This document shows positions 18,090 to 28,580 of a stretch of 64,000 bases of DNA, one piece after another. Each line of letters begins with the position of its first letter. Positions within the stretch are counted from its first letter, which is position 1. The stretch is from DAOTWA01 sp034435955 (lineage in GTDB: Bacteria > Chloroflexota > Anaerolineae > Anaerolineales > Anaerolineaceae). The notes beneath the pieces were generated by a model. That model did not search any database, was not told where the DNA came from, and saw nothing but the letters and a program-made list of their open reading frames with translations. The translations under genes and the position numbers were made by a program. Location of the stretch: NCBI GenBank assembly GCA_034435955.1, contig DAOTWA010000031.1:4410-68409 (forward strand). The letters run 5' to 3'.

Positions 18090-18784
18090 TCGGAGCGCGC
18101 CTCCTGCGCGCGGGCTTTGCGGTTCCAGATCAGGATCTGCCACGGCCTCACCAGATACGCAATCGGGTAGGTGGCGATATGAATCAGCCGGGAGAACGGG
18201 AATACAGCCAATAGAATGAAGAAATTGAGCACATGCAGCTTGATGATCCACGGCAGCGGCGCAACCAGCTCGGGGCGCGGCTGCAGGATCAGCAGGGACA
18301 GCAGGTAAGGCGTGAAAACCCCTGTAAACCAGTAAGAACCAAAACGATAGAGCGTGGCGATCAGCACGCCGCTAATCACGGAGACCAGTAACAACGCCAG
18401 CACCAGCAGATCCATGGGCGTCGTGACCGCCAGGATGCGCCGGGTGGTCAGCCTCCGCCAGACCAATATCCCTAACCCGACCAGCGCCCACAGCCCCAAG
18501 GCCAGTCCGGTGCCCTCTAGCAGATACAGGCGGATCGGGAGCGAATTCCACAGCAACAACCCCTGCGGCAGCAGCAGCGCAGTCAGATGGCCGAGTAATA
18601 CGATGATCACGCCGTAGTGGAAAGAAATTGAGCCCCAGTACAGCTTCTTATTTTCCAGCAGTTGCGACGAGAGCGCCGAGATGCTGAACGGCCGATATAC
18701 GCTGCGGTAGATGCTGACAACCAGGAAGAGAAGAATGGAAACATATGGGAAATACACGAATTCGACGTTATTCCAGATGATCAT
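18086..18784 (-). CDS. narI: respiratory nitrate reductase gamma subunit (cytochrome b)
   Basis: 232 residues, ATG preceded by GGAGGAAAAG. Five membrane segments are visible. Histidines sit in SFHYGVIIVLLGHL near the N-terminal half and in IKLHVLNFF and RLIHIATYP near the end, as expected for the two b haems that take electrons from quinol. It anchors NarGH to the membrane. It lies 21 bases after narJ and overlaps narK by four bases. Confidence 0.93.
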   Translation of the reverse strand: MIIWNNVEFVYFPYVSILLFLVVSIYRSVYRPFSISALSSQLLENKKLYWGSISFHYGVIIVLLGHLTALLLPQGLLLWNSLPIRLYLLEGTGLALGLWALVGLGILVWRRLTTRRILAVTTPMDLLVLALLLVSVISGVLIATLYRFGSYWFTGVFTPYLLSLLILQPRPELVAPLPWIIKLHVLNFFILLAVFPFSRLIHIATYPIAYLVRPWQILIWNRKARAQEARSE

Positions 18785-18805
18785 GTCGCTTTTCCTCCAG
18801 AATGA

Positions 18806-19308
18806 TTACCGCGCCAGCGGGCGTTCGCTCCAGGCAGCCAGTAGCGCGTCGAGAAGGTCCCCGTAGGGGTTGTCGGCATCCGCACGCCGCAGCGCAGCTT
18901 TCATGCGCTGCACGGCAGGCGCCAGCACCTCGACCAGCTCGCCGGTGGGCTGCTCCACCGTATCCAGGTAGCGCAGAATTGGGATGAGATGATCGGGCAG
19001 CTCGCCATCACCCTGCACTCCCGCTTCGCTCTCCGCGCGGTTCATCGCAGACATAAAAGCGCCGCGCTGGTAGCTCTCGCCCCAGGTTTGGAAACCGACG
19101 TATGGCGCCACCAGCGGGTTAAGGTCCAGGGTGCGGGTGTGAAGCTCCTCCCATTCCGCCAGCGAGAGGCCGCGAATCTTATGCAGGAAAGCCGCAAACG
19201 CCTCGCGGGCCGCTTTACAGTCCAACGAGCGGGCGGCGGTCTCGAGCTGCTCGAGGCGCCCTGGCGCAGGGTAGCGCAACGCTTCAGCCAGAACCGCGTA
19301 ATCGCCCA

Positions 19309-19312
<4 letters not shown>
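18806..19312 (-). CDS. narJ: nitrate reductase molybdenum-cofactor assembly chaperone
   Basis: 168 residues. It has the NarJ/TorD-type helical fold with LAEALRYPAPGRLEQLE at the start and LNPLVAPYVGFQTWGESYQRG in the middle, the family's most conserved stretch. It binds immature NarG, helps insert the molybdenum cofactor and is not part of the final enzyme. The start overlaps the narH stop (ATGA), which implies coupled translation. It is slightly shorter than the E. coli protein at its C-terminus. Confidence 0.9.
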
Positions 19313-20817
<1,505 letters not shown>

Positions 20818-20855
20818 TGGCTTCTCCTTATCTTGCTTCATGATCAAACCGACCA

Positions 20856-23800
20856 TCAATAATTGGGCTTCTCCACCTTGCGCACGAAGACGAATGTGTC
20901 GCGGTTGACGCCGGTCGGACCCCAGTAATTGAAGGCATAGGTAAATTGGGCGTATCCGCCGGACATCAGCACCGGCTTGAGGCGCGCTCGGGTGAGCGAG
21001 TTGTTCATCCCTGCTCGCGTCCCACGCAGCGGCGATATTGGAATCCCGACCGTCCGCTCGGTGGCGTGATAGACGAACACTGTCCCGCTAGGGATGCGCG
21101 CGGATACGATGGCGCGCTGTACGAACACCCCGTTGTCGTTGTATACCTCCACCCAATCGTTGTCATGGATGCCCAGCTCGGCCGCGTCCTTATCGTTGAG
21201 CCACACCGGATAACCGCCCCGCGAGAGGGTCATCATGCGGTTATTCTCCGAGTACGTGGAGTGGATCGACCATTTTCCGTGCGGGGTGATGAAATTGAGC
21301 ATCTTTCCCTGCGCCAGCGCCAGGCTGCGCTGGGTCTCGTCCAGCATGGTGTGGTCCGGGCGCGGTTTGTAGGTAGGCAGCGCCTCGCCCCATTGCAGAT
21401 AGCCCTCGTGATCCAGGTAAAAATGCTGACGCCCGGTCAACGTGCGCCAGGGCACCAGGCGCTCGACGTTCAGCGTGAAGGGAGAATACGCCCGCCCGCG
21501 GTTGACGATCCCCGACCAGGTCGGTGCGGTGAGCACCCGGCGCGGCTGGGCCACGATCTGCGAGAAGCTGTAGCGCAGGTCGCGCTGACCTTCCCCCAGA
21601 TCAGCCAGCTTGAGACCCGTCTTGTGCTCCTCCAGCTCGAAAGCGCGCGCGGCCACTTCTCCGTTAGAGACCGGGTCCAGCGCCAGAATTGCCTCGGCCA
21701 CCTCACGCGCCTCCGCCAGCGATGGATAAATCTTGCCTTTATAGGCGCGAGGTTGTCTGGCCGCCAGCGCCTGATATTCCTCTTTGACCGGGATGGCCAA
21801 GCCGTGGGCGAAGACGCCATGCTGCTCCACCCCTGGTCCCAGGCTGACCATGCGTTCGTAAAGCTCGGCGTAGTTGCGTTCGACCACGCGGAACTTGGGC
21901 ATCGTCTTGCCGGGGATGGCTTCCACCTCGCCCGCGGCCCAATCGCGCGCTTCCGGCTGGGCCAGCTCGTCGGGCGTGTCGTGCTGCAGGGGCAGCATAA
22001 CCACGTCCTTTATCGGCTCCGGCAGGTGCGTACGGGCCAGCTCGGACACCTTACGGGCAATAGCCTTGTAAATGTCCCAATCGCTGCGCGATTCCCAGGC
22101 CGGCGGCACGGCTGCTTGCATCGGGTTGATAAATGAGTGCAGGTCGGTGGTGTTCAAATCGTCCTTCTCATACCAAGTCGCGGCTGGCAGGACGATATCC
22201 GAGTACAGGGCCGAGGTATCCATGCGGAAGTTGAGATCCACCACCAGATCGAGCTTGCCGGTGGGCGCTTGGGGATGGTAAGCTACCTCTTTGGCGAACC
22301 CCTCGGCCAGCTCGGGCGCGATGACGTTGGTATGCGTGCCCAGATAATGCTTGAGGAAATATTCGTGCCCCTTCGCGCTCGTCCCGATGGCATTCCCTCG
22401 CCAGATCAGCCAGACGCGCGGCCAGTTCTCCGGGGCATCCGGATCGTTGACCGAGAAGTCCAGCTTCTTCTCGCGGAGCTGGCTGACCACGTACTGGATG
22501 ATCTCGGTGTCGGATTTGGCCCCCTGAGCCAGCGCCTCGCGTACGACCTCCAGCGAGCTGCGGTTAAACTGTGGGTAGAACGGCAGCCAGCCGCGCCGCA
22601 CCGCGCGGATCTCGTAGTCGATCGTATGTTCCTTCCCGTTGGCGCCATAGGGCGCCGGCAGGCGATCGTACACGCTGAAGCCACGCTCATAGCGCCATTG
22701 ATCCGAGTGAACGTAGTGGAAGGAAGGCGTGTTCTGCTGCCGTGAGGCCACGCCCCAATCGGAGGCAAAGGCGATGGCGCTCCAGGATGCCTGATTGGCC
22801 AGCTTTTCCTGTCCGACATAATGCGCCAGCCCGCCGCCATTTACCCCCACGCTGCCGGTCAGCATCAGGGCTGAAATGGCGGCGCGGTAGATCAGATTGT
22901 TGTGATACCAGTGGTTGGCGCCCGCCCCGATGATCACCAGATTCTTCCCGCGGGTCTTTTCCCCGTTCGCTCCCCACTCGCGCGCGAAGCGCAAGAGCGT
23001 ATCGCGGTGGATACCGGTGAATTTCTCCTGCCAGGCGGGCGTGTAAGGCACATCATCGTCGTAACCCACGGCGATCTCGCCTGGCAGCCCGCGCGGGACG
23101 CCGAACTGGGCCATCGCCAGGTCGAAGACCGTTGCGACCGGGACACGCCCTTCCTCGGTCTCGACATAGCGCACTGGCACCGGGCGCCACAGGGTCTGCC
23201 CGCCGGCAAAATCGTCGCATGCCGCCATGCGGACGTCGTCATATGCTGAGGCAAAACTCAGCTCGGGGTCCAGCTCTTCGTCGTTGACGCCGTCGCGCAT
23301 CTCCAGGTTCCACTTGCCGGGCTCTTTCTGCGCCCAACGGAAGCCGATTGTCCCCTTGGGCATACGCGCCGAGCCCGATTTCTGGTCCCAGACCAGAAGC
23401 TTCCAATCTCCGTTCTCGACATCCCTATAGCGAGCCAGACGGTTCGCCCGCAGATACTTGCCCGGCCTCTCACCCTCCACCCTGACCAGGAAGGGCATGT
23501 CGGTGTAGCGCTTCAGGTAATCCTGAAAGTATGGCACCTGCCGGTCGACGTAAAACTCCTTCAACAGGACGTGGTTCACCGCCATCCAGAACGCGCCGTC
23601 CTGGCCGGCGTGCACGGGAATCCAGTAATCCGCGTACTTGGCCACCTGAGAGAAATCGGGGGAAAAGACGGTCAGCTTTGCCCCGGCATGGCGCACCTCC
23701 GACACGAAGTGCACGTCCGGCGTGCGCGTCATGTTCAGATTAGATCCCATCACCGCGATGAAACGGGCGTTGTACCAGTCGGCCGACTCGTGCACGTCGG

Positions 23801-24458
23801 TCTGCTCACCCCATACCTCGGGGCTGGCGGGGGGAAGATCCGAATACCAATCATAAAAACTCAGCACGATCCCACCCAGCAGGCTGAGGAAGCGACTCCC
23901 TGAGGCGTAGCTGATTTGCGACATGGCAGGGATGGGTGAAAAGCCCGCCACCCGGTCCGGACCGTATTTCTTGATCGTATAAACGACCGAGGCGGCGATA
24001 ATTTCCTCGGCCTCATCCCAGGTGATGCGCCGAAAGCCGCCTTTTCCGCGCGCGAATTGATAGCTCTTACGCAGCAGCGCATCCGAAACGATGGATTCCC
24101 AGGCAGCCACTGGGTCGGCATTATGGGCTCTGGCCTCACGCCACAAATCGATCAGACGGCCGCGCGCGTAGGGGTATTTCACCCGTATCGGACTGTACAG
24201 ATACCAGGAGAAGCTGATCCCGCGCTGGCAGCCGCGCGGCTCGTAGGGCGGCAGGCCTTCCTCCAGTTGCGGGTAATCGGTGGCCTGCAGCTCCCAGGTG
24301 ACAATGCCATCCTTGACGAACACTTCCCACGAACAGCTTCCGGTGCAGTTGACCCCGTGTGTGGTGCGCACCCGCTTGTCATGCTGGAAGCGGTTCCGAT
24401 AGAACTCCTCCCATTTCCGGGTGGCTGGCGAATAGATTTCATTGATCCATTTCTTCAT
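20856..24458 (-). CDS. narG: respiratory nitrate reductase alpha subunit (molybdenum catalytic)
   Basis: 1200 residues. THGVNCTGSCSWEVFVKDG holds the His and first Cys ligands of the FS0 cluster. The segment YSDLPPASPEVWGEQTD carries the Asp that coordinates molybdenum in membrane-bound nitrate reductases. VIIGAGANHWYHNNL and GYAQFTYAFNYWGPTG are also typical. There is no twin-arginine motif at the N-terminus, so the catalytic site should face the cytoplasm, in keeping with a NarK transporter in the operon. It reduces nitrate to nitrite. The start overlaps the cytochrome gene stop (ATGA). Confidence 0.96.
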   Translation of the reverse strand: MKKWINEIYSPATRKWEEFYRNRFQHDKRVRTTHGVNCTGSCSWEVFVKDGIVTWELQATDYPQLEEGLPPYEPRGCQRGISFSWYLYSPIRVKYPYARGRLIDLWREARAHNADPVAAWESIVSDALLRKSYQFARGKGGFRRITWDEAEEIIAASVVYTIKKYGPDRVAGFSPIPAMSQISYASGSRFLSLLGGIVLSFYDWYSDLPPASPEVWGEQTDVHESADWYNARFIAVMGSNLNMTRTPDVHFVSEVRHAGAKLTVFSPDFSQVAKYADYWIPVHAGQDGAFWMAVNHVLLKEFYVDRQVPYFQDYLKRYTDMPFLVRVEGERPGKYLRANRLARYRDVENGDWKLLVWDQKSGSARMPKGTIGFRWAQKEPGKWNLEMRDGVNDEELDPELSFASAYDDVRMAACDDFAGGQTLWRPVPVRYVETEEGRVPVATVFDLAMAQFGVPRGLPGEIAVGYDDDVPYTPAWQEKFTGIHRDTLLRFAREWGANGEKTRGKNLVIIGAGANHWYHNNLIYRAAISALMLTGSVGVNGGGLAHYVGQEKLANQASWSAIAFASDWGVASRQQNTPSFHYVHSDQWRYERGFSVYDRLPAPYGANGKEHTIDYEIRAVRRGWLPFYPQFNRSSLEVVREALAQGAKSDTEIIQYVVSQLREKKLDFSVNDPDAPENWPRVWLIWRGNAIGTSAKGHEYFLKHYLGTHTNVIAPELAEGFAKEVAYHPQAPTGKLDLVVDLNFRMDTSALYSDIVLPAATWYEKDDLNTTDLHSFINPMQAAVPPAWESRSDWDIYKAIARKVSELARTHLPEPIKDVVMLPLQHDTPDELAQPEARDWAAGEVEAIPGKTMPKFRVVERNYAELYERMVSLGPGVEQHGVFAHGLAIPVKEEYQALAARQPRAYKGKIYPSLAEAREVAEAILALDPVSNGEVAARAFELEEHKTGLKLADLGEGQRDLRYSFSQIVAQPRRVLTAPTWSGIVNRGRAYSPFTLNVERLVPWRTLTGRQHFYLDHEGYLQWGEALPTYKPRPDHTMLDETQRSLALAQGKMLNFITPHGKWSIHSTYSENNRMMTLSRGGYPVWLNDKDAAELGIHDNDWVEVYNDNGVFVQRAIVSARIPSGTVFVYHATERTVGIPISPLRGTRAGMNNSLTRARLKPVLMSGGYAQFTYAFNYWGPTGVNRDTFVFVRKVEKPNY

Positions 24459-25309
24459 GCGCTCCTCCGTAGCTCCTCGATGGCGGTCTGCCGCTGGTTG
24501 CGCCAGAAGGCCAACAACACACCAAATAAGATCAGCATACCCGCCGCGCCGATACCCAGAAAGACGAGGGTGTTCTGGCTGGCCGGCGCGGCCGTCATCT
24601 GGTTGGCCTGCACAAGAAACGCCACGATATCCGCCTGTTCAGCCGGGGTTAGCGGCTTATTGATAAAAACATTCACCATGGTGGGAAACTGAATGTTGGC
24701 CAGCGCTGCGGACACCCCCGGCTCGCCCAGGCGGGTGACCACATTGGTCAGGTCCGGTCCCAGCGTGCCGCCGCCGATAGCGCTCACCCCGTTTACCGTG
24801 TGGCATGACATGCAGGGCGTGCCGCCGTTTTGCATGCGCAGGCTGCCTTCGAATAACATCCGGCCAACGGCCGGATTACCCGCTCCTGCTGGAATAGCGG
24901 TAGGCGCTGGCCCGGCCGCTGCAGCCGGGTTCGCCAGGTAAGCGATCACCGCATCGATTTGCTCGGGCGTCAGCCCCAGGGTAGGCATGACGAGGGTGTA
25001 CTGGCTGGCAAGCTGTTTGGCGGCGGGGTCGCTGGCAATCATCTTGGCCGGATCGCTGATGAACTGTTTCAGCCAGGCGGCATCGCGCTGTTGGGTGATG
25101 CCCTGCAGGTCAGGACCGATCAGTCTGCCTTTGCCGATCGTGTGGCAACTTGAGCAGGTCTGCTGAAAAATCTGCTTGCCCTGGTCGACGGCCTGAGGCG
25201 GGGGCGCCGCGTCCGCCAGGAGCACAATCACGAATGCCAGCCAGGCGGCCAGCGCAGCGCCTCCGATCCAAAGAATGGCTGATCTGTGCAACTGCAGTCG
25301 AAATGGCAT
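24455..25309 (-). CDS. membrane-anchored diheme cytochrome c of the nar operon (NarC-like)
   Basis: 284 residues from the ATG at 25309, with GGAGG eight bases upstream. An N-terminal signal-anchor helix precedes two cytochrome c domains with CSSCH and CMSCH haem sites. A low-complexity Ala/Pro linker separates the domains. A C-terminal helix (LVFLGIGAAGMLILFGVLLAFW) would anchor the protein again. Haems would sit outside the membrane. The start codon lies four bases after the upstream gene and its stop overlaps narG. Thermus nar operons also begin with a diheme NarC, so a role in NarGHI electron flow or assembly is likely. No close homology can be shown by eye. Confidence 0.85.
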   Translation of the reverse strand: MPFRLQLHRSAILWIGGAALAAWLAFVIVLLADAAPPPQAVDQGKQIFQQTCSSCHTIGKGRLIGPDLQGITQQRDAAWLKQFISDPAKMIASDPAAKQLASQYTLVMPTLGLTPEQIDAVIAYLANPAAAAGPAPTAIPAGAGNPAVGRMLFEGSLRMQNGGTPCMSCHTVNGVSAIGGGTLGPDLTNVVTRLGEPGVSAALANIQFPTMVNVFINKPLTPAEQADIVAFLVQANQMTAAPASQNTLVFLGIGAAGMLILFGVLLAFWRNQRQTAIEELRRSA

Positions 25310-25313
25310 ACCC

Positions 25314-25724
25314 CTAACCTCCATTCTTGTCGAGTCTCTTGCGTTTCACGGCTTGATATTCACCGGCCAATTGCTGAATTGCGCGGATCATATCCCCGCC
25401 TCGCGCTGGGAGCGTGCGGAATGTGTAAACGTGCATCAAATTGTTGGCCAGGCCGATCCACAATACCGGCAGGCCGGGAAAGAGCTGCGTTAGCCTGGCG
25501 ATGAGATCGCGCGAGGAGGACGTTTCCTCCTCCTCGACGAACAGCAGTATATCCGGGACCTCGCGCGCTAGCAGTTCTTCCAACCCTGCGTCACTGCGGC
25601 AGGTATACACCAGGTCGACACCCGGCAGCCGTTTCAACACGCCTTCCAGCGCCTCTCCCAGCAACGGCTGGAGCGAAACCATCAGCACCTTATACCGGAC
25701 AGGTGGTCCCGAAGTATCCGCCAC
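25314..25724 (-). CDS. degenerate receiver-domain (pseudo-response-regulator) protein
   Basis: 136 residues with a GTG start. The pattern RYKVLMVSLQPLLGEALEGVL followed by PDILLF and PVLWIGL resembles the alternating strands of a CheY-like receiver. However, the strand that should end in the phosphorylated Asp reads DILLFVEEEE, with no Asp at that position, and the N-terminal acidic pair is missing. There is no output domain. It is the first gene of the nar structural transcript, four bases before the cytochrome gene. A phosphorylation-independent regulator or adaptor is possible. It may also be a decayed regulator. Confidence 0.6.
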   Translation of the reverse strand: MADTSGPPVRYKVLMVSLQPLLGEALEGVLKRLPGVDLVYTCRSDAGLEELLAREVPDILLFVEEEETSSSRDLIARLTQLFPGLPVLWIGLANNLMHVYTFRTLPARGGDMIRAIQQLAGEYQAVKRKRLDKNGG

Positions 25725-25730
25725 GCATCC

Positions 25731-25759
25731 AGGATACCGAATTGGCGCCGCAGGGTAAA
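25731..25759 (-). promoter_or_regulatory. candidate promoter of the nar structural operon
   Basis: On the minus strand TTTACC (25754-25759) and TATCCT (25731-25736) have a 17-base spacer. It sits between the terminator at 25785 and the first gene, and implies a very short or absent leader. I see no clear FNR-type or NarL-type site. Confidence 0.3.
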
Positions 25760-25784
25760 TCCCTCACCATGCCGCGGCGGGAAT

Positions 25785-25815
25785 AAAAAAGAGCGATTTT
25801 GGGTCGCTCTTTTTT
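25785..25815. terminator. bidirectional rho-independent terminator between narL and the nar structural genes
   Basis: A 12-bp perfect inverted repeat, AAAAAAGAGCGA (25785-25796) and TCGCTCTTTTTT (25804-25815), with a 7-base loop. On the minus strand it ends the narXL transcript and separates it from the reductase operon. Confidence 0.88.
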
Positions 25816-25864
25816 CAGAAGAATTAGGTCGCCTGGAATGATTTGTCTGATTGCGGAAAAGCTG

Positions 25865-26518
25865 CTAAACGATCCCCCTGTCCTTTGCCAGGCGCACCGC
25901 TTCGCGTCGACTCCTGACCTGCAATTTAGACAGGATGTTGCGCAAATGCGTTTTGACGGTGTGCAGGCTGAGGGTCAGATGAGCGGCAATCTCTTTATCG
26001 GTCATGCCCTGAGCCACGCAATCCAGCACTTCCAGCTCGCGTGGGGTGAGCAGGTCTTGATCATCGCCGGTGAAATGCCTGGCCTGGCGGCTCATCCGAC
26101 GGAATTCCTCTAACATCCGACCGGCCAGGCGCGGCGGGATGGCCGCTTCTCCTCTCAGCGCCCCGCGCAACATTTCCAGCATTTCACGAGAATGAATGTT
26201 CTTCAGCAGGTATCCTTGCGCGCCGCTGCGAATCGCCTCGAAGAGTTTCTCTTCGTCGTCCCGTACGGTCAGGATCACGACAATCGTGTCAGGGAGAGCC
26301 GTCTTGATTTTACGCGTGGCCTCCAGCCCATCACAGCCGGGCATGTGAATGTCCATCAAAACCAGGTCGGGCTTCAGCTCAAGCGCCTTGACCACTGCCT
26401 CCAACCCGTCTCCGGCTTCACCCACCACTTCCATGTCAGGTTGTGAGGCGATGATGATGCCAAGCCCTTCGCGGAAAAGAGCGTGGTCGTCGGCCAGCAG
26501 GATGCGCGTCTTTGGCAT
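25865..26518 (-). CDS. narL: NarL/FixJ-family response regulator
   Basis: 217 residues. The receiver domain is intact: ILLADDHALFREG with the acidic pair, the phosphoacceptor Asp in LVLMDIHMPG, Thr in ILTVRDD and Lys in GYLLKNI. A LuxR-type helix-turn-helix follows (LTPRELEVLDCVAQGMTDKE and later LHTVKTHLRNILSKL). It starts three bases after the NarX-like gene and should be its partner. The context argues that it controls the nitrate operon just downstream. Confidence 0.92.
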   Translation of the reverse strand: MPKTRILLADDHALFREGLGIIIASQPDMEVVGEAGDGLEAVVKALELKPDLVLMDIHMPGCDGLEATRKIKTALPDTIVVILTVRDDEEKLFEAIRSGAQGYLLKNIHSREMLEMLRGALRGEAAIPPRLAGRMLEEFRRMSRQARHFTGDDQDLLTPRELEVLDCVAQGMTDKEIAAHLTLSLHTVKTHLRNILSKLQVRSRREAVRLAKDRGIV

Positions 26519-26521
26519 GGC

Positions 26522-28504
26522 TCAGCCCTCTCCCAATTCTCCGGCGGCAGCCAGCGCGCTGGCAGGGGCGCCCATCCGCCCGGGCGGCCATGACAGCCTG
26601 ACCCGCGTCCCGCCGCCGGGGTTGGAGCTCACCTGGAGATGTCCGCCAAGACGCTGCGCGCGCGCTTCCATGATCTTCAGCCCGAAGTGCGTGCGGCCGT
26701 CCTGGGGCAGATGACCCGGTTCGAAGCCCGCCCCATCGTCCTCGACCGTCACCGCGGTCCATTCCCCATCTCGCTCCAGGGTGACTTGCGCCCGCCCTGC
26801 TCTGGAATGTTTGGCGGCATTGGTCAGGGCCTCACGCACGACGCGCAGCACTTCCTCACTCTCCTGGCGGGAGAGCATGAGCGGCAGATTGATCCGGTTG
26901 ATCCAGGCCACCTGGAAACCTGTCTCGTCGATTTCAGCGGTCAATTTTTCTAATTGCTCTTGCAGGGTGCGCTGTAAGGGGAAATCTTCGTGCAGGCTCT
27001 CTATCGCGCTGCGTATTTCGGTCTCCGCCTGGTTTTCGGCCTTGATCATGCGGTCCAGATAAGCGCTCAAACCCTGCAAATCCTGCTCCTCGCTCTTCTC
27101 CACCACCAGTCGGGTCATCATGCGGATAAAGCTGAGGGTTTGCAGCAGGCCATCGTGCATCTCGGAGGCAATGCGCTGGCGCTCCTCGAGTGCGGCGGCG
27201 TGTTCTGCTCTCTCGTAAAGTCGCGTATTCTCGATCGCGATGGCGGCTGTGTCCGCCAGTTGAGACAGCAAGGCGCCATCGTGCTGGCTGAAGACATTCG
27301 CAAACCGACTGCCGACGCACAATGCGCCGATCACCCGGCGGCCAAGACGCACCGGAGCCGCCAGATGGCTGACCCGGTAACGGGGATTCAATATTGCACA
27401 AAAGCCCGAGCAGAGGGCTGCATCACAGCGAATGACTTGGCCTTCTTCTTCGCGCTGGGCGGCCGCCAGCACTTCGCGCTGCACCTCCGTGGTCGACGCC
27501 TGAATGACCCCCTCATCGCCGCTGGTCGAGCTCAGGTTTAACGTGTGCCCTTCTTCGTCCAGCAGGCACAGCGAGGCTACATCACAGCCCAATAGAGCGT
27601 GAGTCTTCTCGGTGACCAGACGCAGCACCTGCTGGATTTCTAAGTGCGAGGTGATTTCACGGCTGATGGCCCCCAGCGCTTCCAGCTCAAGCGTGCGTTG
27701 ATGGACGCGCTGTTCCAGCGTGGTTGCCCAATCGACGAGCTCTTGCCGGGATGTGTGGAGCTGCAGGCGCATGCTCTCCAGGGAAGCGGCCAGGTTTTCC
27801 ACTTCGAGCAGCCCATGCTGATGGATTGGAACGTCCAGATCGCCTCGCCCGATGCGCTCCGCGCTTACCTCCAGCTCCTGGATGGGTACGACCACAGAAC
27901 GGCGCACCACCCACCAGCCTACCACCAAGAGCAATACGGACGCGGCCAGCGAGACGATCTGAATACGGCCCAGCGCCTGGATTTTCAGGGTGGAATTGGC
28001 TTCGAACAGCCGCACCACCTCATCCATCTGGCTGACGAGCGCCGGCGTCTCGGCCTGCAATTCCTTGAGATCGTCGGCGATTTGGGCGGGATTTTCGCTT
28101 CCCCCCAGCAGGGCTTCAAGCCTGGCACGATAACCTTCCCACCGCGTCTGTACCTGGCCCAGCCTTTCGCGTATCTCCTGAGTGGGGGCTGGCGGGAGCA
28201 ATACCATCCGCTGTTCATCATAGGGCGCATCACCGCCATCTTTGAGCGCCTTCAAAGTCTGATCGAATGCCACCATCGATTGGTTCAGCAGGCTCACGGA
28301 TGGGGTGATTTCTCGTTCGTTACCAATCTCGAGTGCCAGCCGGCCCATCTGCTGGAGGAGCATGCGCTGGCGCCCGGCCAGGTTGATGACCTGCGCATCC
28401 TGTTTCTGGCTTTCGACGCTCCAGTAGGTCATCCCGACTGAGCCGATCATCAACAGGACGAAGGCTGACAGTATCAGGCCAATGCGACCCTGGAGGCTTC
28501 TCAC
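26522..28504 (-). CDS. narX: NarX-like nitrate/nitrite sensor histidine kinase
   Basis: 660 residues with a GTG start and GGGAGAG upstream. An N-terminal helix is followed by a periplasmic sensor containing INLAGRQRMLLQQMGRLA, which matches the P-box of NarX/NarQ nitrate sensors, then a second helix near residue 180. After that come a HAMP linker, a coiled coil, a GAF domain (about 275-420), the HisKA_3 box ALEERQRIASEMHDGLLQTL with the phosphorylated His, and a HATPase domain with DDGAGFEPG. It autophosphorylates and passes phosphate to the adjacent NarL. A TATAAT at 28540-28545 lies about 36 bases upstream but has no clear -35 box. Confidence 0.9.
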   Translation of the reverse strand: MRSLQGRIGLILSAFVLLMIGSVGMTYWSVESQKQDAQVINLAGRQRMLLQQMGRLALEIGNEREITPSVSLLNQSMVAFDQTLKALKDGGDAPYDEQRMVLLPPAPTQEIRERLGQVQTRWEGYRARLEALLGGSENPAQIADDLKELQAETPALVSQMDEVVRLFEANSTLKIQALGRIQIVSLAASVLLLVVGWWVVRRSVVVPIQELEVSAERIGRGDLDVPIHQHGLLEVENLAASLESMRLQLHTSRQELVDWATTLEQRVHQRTLELEALGAISREITSHLEIQQVLRLVTEKTHALLGCDVASLCLLDEEGHTLNLSSTSGDEGVIQASTTEVQREVLAAAQREEEGQVIRCDAALCSGFCAILNPRYRVSHLAAPVRLGRRVIGALCVGSRFANVFSQHDGALLSQLADTAAIAIENTRLYERAEHAAALEERQRIASEMHDGLLQTLSFIRMMTRLVVEKSEEQDLQGLSAYLDRMIKAENQAETEIRSAIESLHEDFPLQRTLQEQLEKLTAEIDETGFQVAWINRINLPLMLSRQESEEVLRVVREALTNAAKHSRAGRAQVTLERDGEWTAVTVEDDGAGFEPGHLPQDGRTHFGLKIMEARAQRLGGHLQVSSNPGGGTRVRLSWPPGRMGAPASALAAAGELGEG

Positions 28505-28580
28505 GTCCGAGCACTCTCCCGTTCTCTATCTCTTAACTGATTATAGCTTACGATGCGGCCCCGCGTACGACGCAGCCTGC

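Noticed and set aside
18090..18251. N-terminal extension of NarK
   Set aside because: It runs antiparallel to no signal but inside narI in another frame; the ATGA junction at 18089 is the natural start.
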